Assembly: GCF_019279795.1 (NCBI RefSeq)
Contig: NC_056732.1
Coordinates: forward strand, 1,078,944,430 to 1,079,008,429
DNA from: Protopterus annectens
Lineage: Eukaryota; Chordata; Ceratodontiformes; Protopteridae
Direction: 5' to 3'
DNA length: 64,000 nucleotides
A model generated the notes under the pieces. The model made no database searches, was not told where the DNA came from, and worked only from the letters and a program-made list of their open reading frames with translations. Positions 9,117-20,449 of this stretch are shown one piece after another; position 1 is the stretch's first letter, and each line of letters opens with the position of its first letter. Made by a program: the position numbers and the translations under genes.

Positions 9117-12100
9117 AGATCTTTGACAGTAAAATTCTCAAACTTAAAAGTTACAGCTTGAGATTGGTTACTTTAACCAGTGCATTCATGAGAAACTTGT
9201 TCCAAAAGGTCTACGTAGTACTTTTTCTCCTTCAGGCTTAATCAACAACAACAATTTCCTTTGTGACTTAAAAGACTTATTTCAACAGCAAGGTTTAGAC
9301 CTGTTACAGCTTATTGTGAAACATTATAACCAACATGTTTGTGTTCTCCTGAAGGAGATTGATGTTTTAGACAAGGAGATTAAAGCAGACTTGAATTTTG
9401 TAAGGTACAGGTTCGACTATGACCGTACCCTTTCTAGTATTAACACGCTTCTTGTCAAACTAAAGCTTAACAAAAATAAAAAATTAGTCGTGGACAGATT
9501 GGCTTATCAGGATAACGTTGCATATCCTAAATTACAGGCTTCTGAATCTCACAACACTACTACTAGTACCCACCAGGAACATCCTAACCCTGCACCCCAC
9601 CCTGTCTCGGCCAGCCCTCACTTTCACGAAGATGAGGTAGGAGTGGACGAGGTAGGCCCTAGACGCAGTGACAGGATTAAAGGGTTTAAGAAGGGTAATC
9701 AAGGCAATAATAACACCAACACAAATAGGACCAATACTAACAAAAACAACAACAGTTTTTTAGGCAACCGCAACCACCGACAGTTTCACAACAAGAGATA
9801 GAAGCGGAAGAAGCTTCCCCTGGTCTCTCAGTTCTTGACTGTTCGGACTCTCATTTCTCTCACACAGCAGGTGTCTCTTCCTCCTTCACCACGACTGCTG
9901 ACCTTAACCCTTGTTTCCTACATCAAGGTCCAAGAATTATACTTAACCGTAAAGGGGACTTCACTATTTACAATTTCACAGACTTGGAACTAAGGGAGGA
10001 ATTAGTTGAGTTACTTTCCCTTGGTTACACATTTGTCCCTAGTAAAATGGGTGACATATCCAAGGAACTTATTGAACTAAAATGCTTTGTCCGCAAGTTA
10101 AATTTCAAGTTACTGTTTAGCAATGAAGTTGCCTTGCCACATGATTCTCTCAAACTACCGAGTGTGTATAACCCCCCCATCCACCCTTCTCTCCAGCTTT
10201 TTGAAAGGATTTGTGAAGCAGACATCAGACATTCCTTTAAGGCATGTAATAGTTATACCGAAACTCCTCGGTATAACATTACTAAAGAAGAAGTCTCCCT
10301 CTTAGATGAATTATGCCATTACCCAGTTCGAGTAGTCAAACCTGATAAAGGGGGTGGACTTGTAATTATGGACAATTCACTGTATAACGAAAAAATGCTC
10401 GATGTCCTTAATACACCTGCCTATTCCCCTGCTTCTCTCAATGAAATACACCGTACCCATAGTATGATGAGGGCGTCTTCCGTGACTTGTTCTTGCAGGG
10501 TAAGATTGACATAGAAACTTACAACTACATCGACATCTCTATGCCAAAATTCCAGTCATGTTTGGCATCCCCAAGGTCCATAAGGATGTCAATAATCCCC
10601 ATGCGCGCTGGTTGATGGTAGATCATCTATGACATATCCCAGCGCCAGATTGGTAGACACTATCCTGTCTAAATACCTGAAGGACCTTCGGGGTGTATGT
10701 AAAGACTCCTGGTCTTTTTAGACAACTTCAACAACATTCCGTTCGATGATGGGAATAATTTTCTCACCATCGACGTTGTTGACTTATACACCTCCATTCC
10801 ACACCAAGAAGCTGTGGAATGGATTTCCCTCCTGCTTTTAGACTGTGGAGCACCACAGACTGAAATTGACTTGGTTGCAGAAGTCTTGGACATAGTCCTT
10901 TCATGTAATTACTTCCTTTTTGATAAGGATTACTTTTTACAGAAAAAAGGCGTGGCGATGGGCTCGCCTTGTGGGGCCTCAGTCGCCAACTTCTTTATGG
11001 GTTTTTGGAAAAGAACTTCCTTTTTTCCAGTGAAAGGATGCAGACAGTGAAATTTTACACACGTTACCTGGATGATATTTTCATCCTCTTCCATGGTAAT
11101 GACACAGAAGCCGTAGACTTCTTACAGTTTCTAAATGGTACTACTGACTTCTTGAAATTCACTTCTAATTTTTCACCTGTAGAAATCGATTACCTCGATG
11201 TAAAGTTGAGAAAGGAAGGGAACACCTACACATCTTGTGTTTACAGAAAGCCAACTTACTGTAATTCGTTCTTGCACTTCACAAGCCACCATCCCTTCAA
11301 ACAAAAGAAATCTATTGTGAAGGGCCAAATGGTTAGGGCTGTTAGAATGTGTAGTGATTTTGACACCTTCCAGAACGAATGCACACTTTTGTGTAACATG
11401 TTCCTTAATAGGGGTTACCCGAGGAATCTCATTGATGAAATTAGGCTTGAAGTTACAGCCAAAAGGATAAACGGGGTTTATAAACCTATCTTGCAAAGCC
11501 ATGTACTACTTGACCTTAGTTCTAATAACACACTACTGTCACCCATTGAGTGTTCCCCTCTTCTAATGACATCTCTCTGACCAACCATGTACGATTTTGC
11601 CATTAGTTACGTCCCACACATTTAGTCTTAACACTCAGACTACCACTGCATTGATTAAGAAAAACTGGCAATTCATCTTGGGGAGTCCTGGCCTCTCTGA
11701 GAAATTAGGCCCCTGTCCTAATTTTGTCTTCAAGAGGAACAACAATCTTAAGGAACTTCTACAGAGGGACCTAACTAAAAAAACCTTTAACAGGCGTACA
11801 GGGATGTACCCATGTGGTTTTTGCAACTGGTGTTACAAAATGAAGGTAGGGCAGACCTACATTATAAGGGACAGGAAGTTTTTAATCCAAGCTCCACTCA
11901 ACTGTGAAAGTAGATCAGTTGTATACCTGGCTCTTTGTGATTGCTGTCCCTCATTTTATCTGGGAAAGACTGATCGCAGACTTAGGGACCGTGTCTATGA
12001 GCATATGTATGCAATTAAGAAAAACTCTGACGTTAACGCTTTGGCTAAACACATTGCCAACCACCCTGGGCACTCTTTTTTGTTTATGGCCATAGATCAA

Positions 12101-12253
12101 GTGACCAATAACATCCGGGGAGGCCCAATAACTCTACTCTTAGAAGTACGTGAACTGGAGTGGCAACTGCGTTTAGACGCATTTTGCTACCCGGGTTTAA
12201 ACGAAAACTGTAACATCTCAGCAGTACTCAAATTGAGGAGCTATTTAAGGTAG
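9053..12253 (+). pseudogene. PLE-A RT / GIY-YIG protein (unit 3), frameshifted
   Basis: Open pieces at 9053-9241, 9316-9801, 9984-10514, 10814-11050, 10969-11580 and 11597-12253. The 161-codon piece at 9316 has a coiled coil followed by an Asn/Lys/Arg-rich basic tract. The piece at 9984 has the RT N-terminal GYTFVPSKMGDISKE region. YLDD is in the piece at 10969, at about 11066. The last piece (218 codons) carries CGFCNWC and an intact GIY-YIG core (VVYLALC, FYLGKT, RDRVYEHMY, HPGHSF), ending SYLR at 12253. Single-base losses near 10470, 10550, 10720 and 11560 break the frame. Confidence 0.88.
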
Positions 12254-12540
12254 TACCCCCATTTGTAGATATTCCTTACTTTCTTATGCATACATAAAGA
12301 CTTTTTTTAAAATATACAAAATTTTTTGTTTCTGACTTCATGTGACGTGCCTTTGTTGTAGCACCTCTCATGTTAAATATTGCCTAGATTTTAGTTATTA
12401 TTGTTGTTTATACAATAATATCTTTAAGGTACACAGTTGCTCATTATGGTTCATACTTATAATGGATTACCATTACTTTTTTACTAAGATTTAATCCATT
12501 ACTGCATATTATACTTACTTTTTTATGAGTTGTTATTTGA

Positions 12541-12952
12541 ATGACTTTTTATGTTGAATTTTTACTTTAACGTTATGATTTCTTTCACATATTTTAAGAA
12601 TTTTAAATATGTCATTTTAAACTTTATGTTTATTTCTTTGGTAACATTCCACATTTTGAAATGCTTATTACTAACATGAATTAATGTTTGCATTTTCTCT
12701 TTGAGGAACAAGTTGTTCTTGTGAAGGCTTCTACTTGTTTACTAATTACTACAATGAGTTTCACCTTATCATGTTGTCATTTCCCTTTTGCTTTGTATAA
12801 AAGGGGCGTGCACTTTTACCTCATTGTTAATTTGTTTTCTCTGAGGAAGCTGCACCTTTGTGCGGCGAAAACGTTTGTGATAAATAAATTCGTTAAGACT
12901 ACCTACTTGTTGTTGCTGGTACAAGGGCTCCGTGGTACGTTTTTGGATTCCA
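12541..12952 (+). repeat. PLE-A pseudo-LTR, right end of tandem
   Basis: Third plus-strand copy of the terminal repeat, with TATAAAA at about 12796 and AATAAA within 12880-12890. It is the right-hand boundary of the PLE-A insertion. Confidence 0.85.
12829..12890 (+). ncRNA. Hammerhead-like fold, right-end copy
   Basis: AATTTGTT (12829-12836), CTGAGGA (12841-12847), stem II GCTGCAC-CTTT-GTGCGGC, GAAA, then GATA (12879-12882) and AATAAATT (12883-12890). Stem II differs from the 3754 copy by one loop base and one stem base (G-C to G-T pairing), so pairing is retained. Same caveats as the 3754 entry. Confidence 0.5.
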
Positions 12953-12955
12953 CTT

Positions 12956-13095
12956 GAGCTCACCAATGCCACAGGAATCCCCCACACTGGTGACCAGGTC
13001 CATCATCATTATGATGCACTAAAGTGAAGGAAGGGGGTGCTCTTGGCCCAATGGATCCAAGATGCTCAGGCTGAGAATGCCCCAGAAGTTTGTAA
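12956..13095 (+). pseudogene. Possible Myb/SANT-like exon fragment of a Harbinger-type gene
   Basis: Directly next to the PLE-A end, one frame reads ELTNATGIPHTGDQVHHHYDALK, a stop, then RKGVLLAQWIQDAQAENAPEV. The pattern TG-x-Q-V-x-H-x-Y-x-x-L-K resembles the C-terminal helix of the Myb/SANT-like proteins of Harbinger transposons. The HHH run is what CpG decay of Arg codons would give. A possible splice donor (GTAAGT) follows at about 13091. The match is short; chance similarity is possible. Confidence 0.3.
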
Positions 13096-14184
13096 GTATA
13101 TCAACTTGTGATTTATCAAATTGCAGTATGAATATCTGACAGACAGGTATGCATAATGGTGTGTTTTCCCCCACAGCTTCAAAGAAGAGGGCTTGTAACA
13201 TTGAGGCACATGCTGGACATCTATCTTGCAATATATAATACAATAAATAAGAAAGTATAATTGTCTAATGTCATTAGGTATAGTGTGTTCTGAGTGTACT
13301 GAATAAATGTGTTGTTAGACCAACAGTGATATAAGTGACTAATGCCAGGTACTGTGCAATACAGATGAAGGCAGCAAGCAAGCTACTATTCATGAAAGAA
13401 AGCCAGTACTATAGTAATGCTGTCTAGGAATGAATCTGGTAATAAAGTACACTGTGATTGATACTGTGAAGGTAATAAATGACATTCATTCATCATTTAC
13501 AGGATATGCAGTACAACTGAATTTAGAATTTTGAATGTAATAAACCGCTGTGCCATGTCACCCTCAATAAATGTATTTCCACAAACTGCTGTGTTTAATC
13601 TGGTCTGTTGTTGTAGAAATACAATTGTACAGCTGCTACACAGCAAATATGGCTACGAGAGCATGGAGTGAGTGAGGCTTGTCTGATAACCAGCTGTTGT
13701 GCTAAACCGTAGATGTGGAGCTGTAAAACAAGATACAATTAAATTTGATATATGTTCTGCACTAAGATCTGAACCTTGAATAGCAATGTGTAATGTATTA
13801 TAGTGTGTTCCCTGCAGCATTGTCTTGTGTTACCCTTTGCATTTCAGCTATATGTAGTCCTGAATGTAGGTATGCTGATGCAGGCAAGTATGAGACTGTA
13901 ATAGGTGGAGACTGCAAATATATTATGTGCAAATGTATATGGGTCGGGTATGCAACCCAGCACCCTGTTATGGTCTGTACAGATCACACATATTCACATC
14001 CACTAGAAGTTAAATGTGTACACCTGCATTCAAAGTATTAATACACAGTTCACTATCTACCATGCATGAATCTCATGCATGTATGTTCAACTGTCACTAC
14101 AGTCTTCTGTGACATTCCACTTATATTACAAAGTGACACTTTGTAACCAAGTGAGTTTTAGGCTCAAATCAGTCAAGCAGCAGC
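13096..14184. other. No recognisable gene
   Basis: AT-leaning sequence without long frames, microsatellites or repeats that I can place. Short frames here (for example 13793-14041) look like chance openings. Confidence 0.5.
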
Positions 14185-14275
14185 CAGCAGTGCCGTGGTA
14201 GTTCAATGTGATAAGAAATATATATGTTGTTCATTTTTGCACATACAGACCATGGTTTGAATCCAGGGACTGGTA
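14185..14275 (+). repeat. tRNA-derived SINE head (plus strand)
   Basis: A B-box-like GGTTTGAATCC near 14253 agrees with the Pol III consensus at ten of eleven positions. A weaker A-box-like TGGTAGTTCAA lies at about 14195. The spacing is wider than in a real tRNA (an AU-rich insertion of the variable/anticodon region), so this is a decayed SINE head and not a tRNA gene. Confidence 0.4.
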
Positions 14276-15170
14276 CTAAGATGTGTTTATAGTTACATAC
14301 AAGTAATCCTAACTATTTGTACAAACAGTCAGGTAGTGTTAACAGATATTTTCTCCACAGGGCTTACAGGTAAATACATTTTTGTATTAGGTGTATGAAG
14401 TGTATACTAATAAACTGTGTACAAATGTTCCAGTGTCCAACCCCATGCCTACAAATAACAGCAGGATAGGTATATACACCATGCACTCTTCTAGATACAT
14501 GTCTCTCAAGTGTCACGCTGTCACAGCTAGTTGCCAATAACCTTGGACACAAATATAAATCCAGCTGAAGTATGCCAGTAGCACACTCACACAACATCAG
14601 TGCAGGGTACACCTTGTTAGTCATATATGTAACCCTGAAATGTACGAATCCCCTCTAGTTATGTACCTAGAGTTGTCTCAGCTTGCCCTATACCATTCCA
14701 GATTGACAGCTTAACAGGTATGTACACGCTATAGAAGCTATAGGCCACAGGTAGATGTAAAGTAAGGGCAGAACTGTAGAGTATTGAGTGGCACTGTTGT
14801 GAAAAATATAGCCTAGACAGTTGTTAATGGACTGTTTTTCTCTCCCACACCCCTTATCTGCATCACTAATTATTATTCATATACTACGGGTACGTTGTTT
14901 TCAAAACATAATGTTGGGACTTGTGTTGTATTATTGTTCATATATTTCAATGGTTGCATACTAACATACCTTGTTCAAATTATACTGTTGGTGACTTATT
15001 GCCATAACTGTTGCTGACATGCTGTTACAATAATGACGGTCATTCCATTTATGCATGTGTTCCGTTTGCTATGGAATTTTTTCACTTCTATTGTTCTGGG
15101 TTAATTGGAACGCCCATGCATGCTGTTACAACTAATGTTGAAATGTTTTGTTCATGACTAATCAATACAC
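14276..15170. other. No recognisable gene
   Basis: Unannotated sequence, AT-rich toward 15050. I see no coding similarity and no repeat structure. Confidence 0.5.
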
Positions 15171-16050
15171 TTAGACAAACTTGAACACCATAACACATTT
15201 GGGTAGCCCGATCCCATCGGATCCACCTGTCCCACCTCATCTGGCCACTGCACCAAGCCCCAGCACATCTGGGACCCAACCTCGAGCTGCCTCCTTCGCT
15301 GGTCCTGCACCACCCTCGGGTGGAACCGCTTCAGGGGACAGGGCCTGTCCCCCCCGGTCATGGGTATGGAGAGGACACTATCACCCGCCACCAGTTTAGC
15401 CAGATTTGGATGACCACCTGCATCAGATCGAGGGCAGACTGGTGCACCTCAAGGGACAGCCTGGCCCTGGTGTCCAGCCTCCAGCACAGCCACCTTTGGG
15501 GCCATGAAGGTGCAGTGGGGACTACCCATGGGTGAGGACCTCTGTCCCACTGTTTCCATCTGGGGGCATGTGGTCCACTGATTCCCAACCACCCTCCCTG
15601 TCCAAGGTGTTTAGCCCCTCATGTGTCATACACTGCCCCTGTCTGCTGCATTGTCTGTCTTGTCTGTCTGCAAAAGCAACCTCTCCTACCCAACTTATCT
15701 CCCCAAATGTACCTACAACCCTTCCCCAACATCCCACTCTCACCTTAAAAAAGGGAATCTGTCCCCCTAAAAAAAATCGCATCCCATACATAGCTCTCCA
15801 TTCTGCCCCCATGTATACTGACATTAATCAATTTCCCCATGAATTACTCAACAAATGTATTTCACCCACATCCCTCCCTGTGGGGTGTGAGGCTGTAAAT
15901 TCCAAATTGTCAACATTATGCACAGCTGTTGCTGCACAAGAAATGGAGAGCTATGGTCCTTTCCTACACCCATCCTGTGCATCCCTAACTGCCTTTCATA
16001 ATGATTTTCCCCCTGCTTGCCCCCATTTCACCACCTTCCTATAACCCCTT
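15170..16050 (+). other. GC-rich, exon-like, proline-rich island
   Basis: Base composition rises sharply over 15200-15560. A plus frame is rich in Pro, Ser, Ala and Gly (15181-15399). A frame-shifted continuation, LDDHLHQIEGRLVHLKGQ, looks like an amphipathic helix. This could be a decayed C-terminal exon of the same Myb-like gene suggested at 12956, or of another transposon ORF. From 15600 to 16050 it becomes C/T-rich without a convincing frame. Not identified. Confidence 0.25.
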
Positions 16051-16058
16051 TTTTCTTT

Positions 16059-16790
16059 TCATTTTTTTTTTTTTTGGAAATAGCATGGATTTAAGCATGG
16101 ATAAACGATGCTAAGTGAAGCTAAGCGGACCTAAGCGCTGCTTGACCTTGCGGCGCATCTTGCAAACCCATGCAAACCCACTTAAAACTGCTAAAAACCG
16201 CTTTAATTACTCTATCTCATTCAGGCACTGTTCTGCTCAGCAACAAAATAACCAGCTCTGGCAAGTCTCAAACCCACGACCCTGTGCACTAGAGTCAGAG
16301 TAATACACCACTAGGCAAAATCAGCTCTGCAGAATTAGTACTGATTTTGTAAATATGTCATGCAGTACAGTCATGTATCATTACAGAAATAAAGATATCA
16401 CTGCCAAGTCTCAAACCTAGGACCCTGTGCACTAGAGTCAGAGCAACACACAACTATACCAAATCAGTTATGGGTAATTAGCAATGCTTTTATAAATATA
16501 TCATGCAGTACAGTCATGTAACATTAGGGAAAAAATGACACCACTCTCAAGTATTGAACCTAGGGCATTCTGAACTATCTTCAGAGAAACACACCACTAC
16601 ACCAACTCAGCTCTGGGGAATTAATGCATTTTGGCTAAATATATCATGCAGTACAGTGATGTAATATTACGGAAAAAAAGACACCACTGCCAAGTATTGC
16701 ACCCAGGACCTTGTCCAACACAATATAGCACATTACACCTGTAGGCCAACAGAGCTCAAGATAAAGTAGTGTTTTACAAACATATCCTGA
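16059..16790 (-). mobile_element. Multi-headed tRNA-like SINE or tandem array with A-tail
   Basis: On the minus strand four tRNA-like units lie in tandem at 16691-16757, 16546-16614, 16404-16468 and 16262-16329, spaced about 142 bp. A-boxes read TGGCCTACAGG, TGGTGTAGTGG, TGGTATAGTTG and TTGCCTAGTGG. B-boxes read GGGTGCAATAC, GGTTCAATACT, GGTTTGAGACT and GGTTTGAGACT. A conserved spacer (ATCATGCAGTACAGTCATG on the plus strand) separates the units. A body with repeated GCTAAGC-like words (16090-16200) follows, then an A-tail, seen as a T-run at about 16062-16075. SINEs start from an internal tRNA promoter; four heads in one element is unusual. Confidence 0.55.
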
Positions 16791-17538
16791 TTGCCAGTGA
16801 CACACTACTCCTATATATACTCAGACAAATCACAGTGTACTTGGGCTAGGGTGACCACATCCCACATTGTGAGGGACAGACCCTCTTTGGGCAGTTGTGT
16901 CCTGCAAAGAAATAGAAACAATGGCAAATGTCCTGAGATGTTAGGACAAACATATTACCTATATTTTATGTAATAGTTGCATAAAACAGTTATTCTGTAT
17001 CTGAAACACCTAAATGTTATAAGAAATAGAATAAGCAACTAAAATGCTACAAGAATAAACTTTTATGTAGGCAAAAATTGAGGTTCTGTCCTTTGTACTG
17101 GCTGCGGGTATTTTTTGCCCTGCAAAATCTGATGTTTTTAGCAAAAATGTCCCACTTTGGCAATTTGAAAAGGTGGCAACCCTAACTTGGGCCTCTGACA
17201 CAGACAACAAACCAGTACACAGACAAATAAATGCTGCTGGATGTATAGGAGGCCTACAGTATCAGGAAGAGTTGAAAAATGCACAGACTGTTGCTGAATG
17301 ACCACAGTTGTGCCCCCTATGTATGTCAGGGTTGCCATAAAACCTATTCTGTGTGCTGACATATTGGCAGTGCAGTGTAGATTGGGGTTACAAACCATGA
17401 CAGACAGCTCAGTGTCACATATTATACCCATCTGAACACACATGTCCATGCCAATCATGTGTAACACACTGTGTGCATGCACATATGTCTTACAAATACA
17501 CCTGACATACTATAATACCTTATTAGTATATTACCATG

Positions 17539-17575
<37 letters not shown>

Positions 17576-19829
17576 AATATAGTATATATCATCTATCTGT
17601 TACATTCCTATCATGTGCCACATCTGGACACCCACAGTCCTGGCCCACAGCCCAGTCTGTGGCACAACTACTACATGTATGTCAATACAACATAGGAATA
17701 AGTGAGCCATGCAATGTCCAGCAAAACCGGTTGCTCCCACTGCACTCATTGCCACCCACAGTAGCACATTAAAGGCCTGCAGGGTGGGACACATTTTACA
17801 ATTATGAATATGTGTTCTAAATGTTGCCTTACACTCTCTGGTTGGAACTGTTATGTAACATATGTACCAGAGGCACACTCTTCACCTGGGTACCCTCAGT
17901 CAAGCCATGCTGTGACACAACAGCTGACATGCTCCCTCACTGACAGTAACAGCTTGCTGTCCCCACATGTCTTCACAATTCCTAGTCTGACTCTTGGCCA
18001 GAATGCAGCAGCTGTGGTCTGCTACACATGCAGCAGTATGTCCATCTACCTGCTACAGACCTATCATACCTCCCACACACCTAGAACATGGTATCCACAT
18101 GACACACATACATCAAGGGTTTGGGAGGTGCTCATGTGAAGGGGACATGTGTCACAGTCTCCCTCTACAAACATACACAGCTGATAGACCAGCATCAACT
18201 GTAGCAGCATGCACATTCAGATAAAAAGGATCTATGACACTCACATCTGCCTCTCTCCTTACTGACCCCAACACACATTGTTCAACAGTACACTGCTACA
18301 GAATCTGAAAGTCTGTTAACAATGGCCAGACATAGCATGCAAAACTGTCAACACAACACATCAATCCAAACAGTGGACAGTATTTCTACCTACCCTCTGT
18401 AAAGCTGTAGCTCCAACACCTCGATAATGTCCTCCTCACAGGCCAGGAAAAGGAGCAAGGCCTACATGAAGGCCTTAGTTATAGCACTGTGTAGCCATGC
18501 CATTGTCTAATGGAAAGGCAACCCAGCTGTTCTGGATGCAATTAGCAAGTGGGAGTCACAGACTGGTGTGCAGGCAATCACCTGTTCATGAGCATTACCT
18601 ATAAAAAGCAAGCTGCTGCCTTTGGTAAACAGGTCTGAACCTTTATTCATGAAGAGAGACTGTGATTCACTAGGATACTATAACTGGATTTATTCACTCA
18701 AAGGAGCACAGCACTATACCAGGTATGTCATTAAATGAAGCATGTAATGGTAGCAGATGGGGGGATGCAGTCATGGGAAATAAGAATTTAAACTGTAGGT
18801 CTCAACAACAATGCCTGGACTGACATGTTGCTGTTAGTCTGCTGTCCAGCACCTATGGCCATCCCTTACGGCTCTGTCTGCAGTGATATAGATCACAGCT
18901 CTGGCCCCTGATTCACCCCAGCAATGATCAGCTCACATATGACTGCTGTGTTTGCTGTCTGTTGTACAATACTGACAGTAAGAACTGGTGGATACAGGCG
19001 GCATATGACATCATGTACTGTCAGTGAGCCCCTCACTCTGTGAATGCCATACAGGCTTAGTTCAAGATTGTACAGGTGTCCCTCACCATTAATGAGGTAC
19101 TCTGGCTAGGTCACTGTGTACTCCACACCTGCATCTCATTGCCTGACATCTATGGATAGCATACCTGGTGACCCCCTGCAGCAGGACAGCAGGTTATAGT
19201 TACTAATAGTGGGGGGGGGGACACTGGTTCTGGCTCAGTGGAAGTGCATACATACTTAGCATACAATGTAAAGGAATGCATACAGTGCCAGATATTCATG
19301 TACCATTACTGTGTTCCCAGGGGTCTGCCATGTCACAGACACATTCCCCAAACTCTGGAGAAAACCATCAGGTATTGTCCAACTGGTGTCTGGAAATACA
19401 CATTTGTGTGGCAGGGGGTCTACATCTTTGAGACACATATACTCATTCTGCAAACATCTGGGTACTGCAGATGTCAGACAGCTACAAGGAGGACACACTA
19501 TACCACATATGCACTGCTCTTAGTTATTGTGTAGCAAAGATGTTGCTGGAATGTCCACATGCACTTGTAGTACCACTCACCTATTTTTCAGATGTAGGTT
19601 GGATGACATGGTACTAACATGCTGTTCATAGGGGACACCCAGTAGTTGATGACAGTGATGGGTGTGGACACATACCATTACAGTCTGTCACACTACTCAG
19701 GCCATATCTGCTACTCCTGGTGCCATATCACATTACTAGGCTATGGGCCCTGTGCATACCCAAGGGTGTATGTGCAGTTAACCATCCAGTTATCCAGGCT
19801 ATGCCTGAAAAGGTGCAAATAGCTACACT
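16791..19829. other. Unidentified degraded sequence
   Basis: About 3 kb rich in CA/TG dinucleotides, probably decayed CpG, with no reading frame that I can assign. Contains a (TA)n run at 17540-17571 and a G9 run near 19211. Likely ancient repeat material. Confidence 0.45.
17540..17571. repeat. (TA)n microsatellite
   Basis: About 16 uninterrupted TA units. Confidence 0.95.
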
Positions 19830-19924
19830 GCCTGATGTGGACAGGGTGGCCATTCCACTGCAGGCTGATTGTGTGTGACACACATCTGAGCAGCCAAGGC
19901 CAATTCATGTCACGCGCCAGGTTG

Positions 19925-19927
<3 letters not shown>

Positions 19928-19995
<68 letters not shown>
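19928..19995. repeat. (GT)n microsatellite inside the CR1 relic
   Basis: About 34 GT units interrupting the C-terminal part of the decayed LINE. The frames running through it are artefacts of the repeat. Confidence 0.95.
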
Positions 19996-19997
<2 letters not shown>

Positions 19998-20449
19998 ACA
20001 GAGTGGAGCATTTTCAGCAATGTGGAGTCTGTGAGTGCCTTGCATGCCACACTGAGGTCACCTATGAGGATTATGTATGAAACCAAGTAGAGGTTTGGTC
20101 TTATGGCCTATTTCTGTAAGGTACATGTGTGATGGCCTGGTATTCCCTGTTGGGGAACCTCTGCATTGTCCCCAGCTGCTGCATGTGCTATGTGATGTGA
20201 ATGATGTACAGTGAATTATAGACATTAATGGTCCTCATTGGGGGGGGTGCAGGGATCTTTATACATCATGCCCCATGATGACATACCCTTATGTATGACA
20301 AGGGCCATGTAGAAGGTTTATATTACAATTGAAGCAACATTGTGTTGACATGTCATGTTGACAAAGACTTGTGTCCACAACACACTCACAACTGCTTGCA
20401 TGCCTAGGATGTTGTTCGTACTGTCATAATATGTGGTGACATCACTCTC

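Larger units (their letters stand above)
8406..12952 (+). mobile_element. PLE-A unit 3, full length, with 3' end of the insertion
   Basis: Second complete plus-strand unit (about 4.55 kb). It stops at 12952, where similarity to the other units ends and unrelated sequence (CTTGAGCTC) begins. That point defines the true 3' terminus of the element and hence the unit boundaries at 3877 and 8405. No poly(A) tail is present at the terminus. Confidence 0.87.

Noticed and set aside
14185..14275. Functional tRNA gene
   Set aside because: Good B-box but poor A-box and wrong arm spacing; fits a decayed SINE head. The same applies to the units at 16262-16757 and 35950-36035.
15532..16044. 170-codon plus frame
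   Set aside because: C/T-rich composition, no domain, no conserved start, and an overlapping minus frame of similar length; probably chance.
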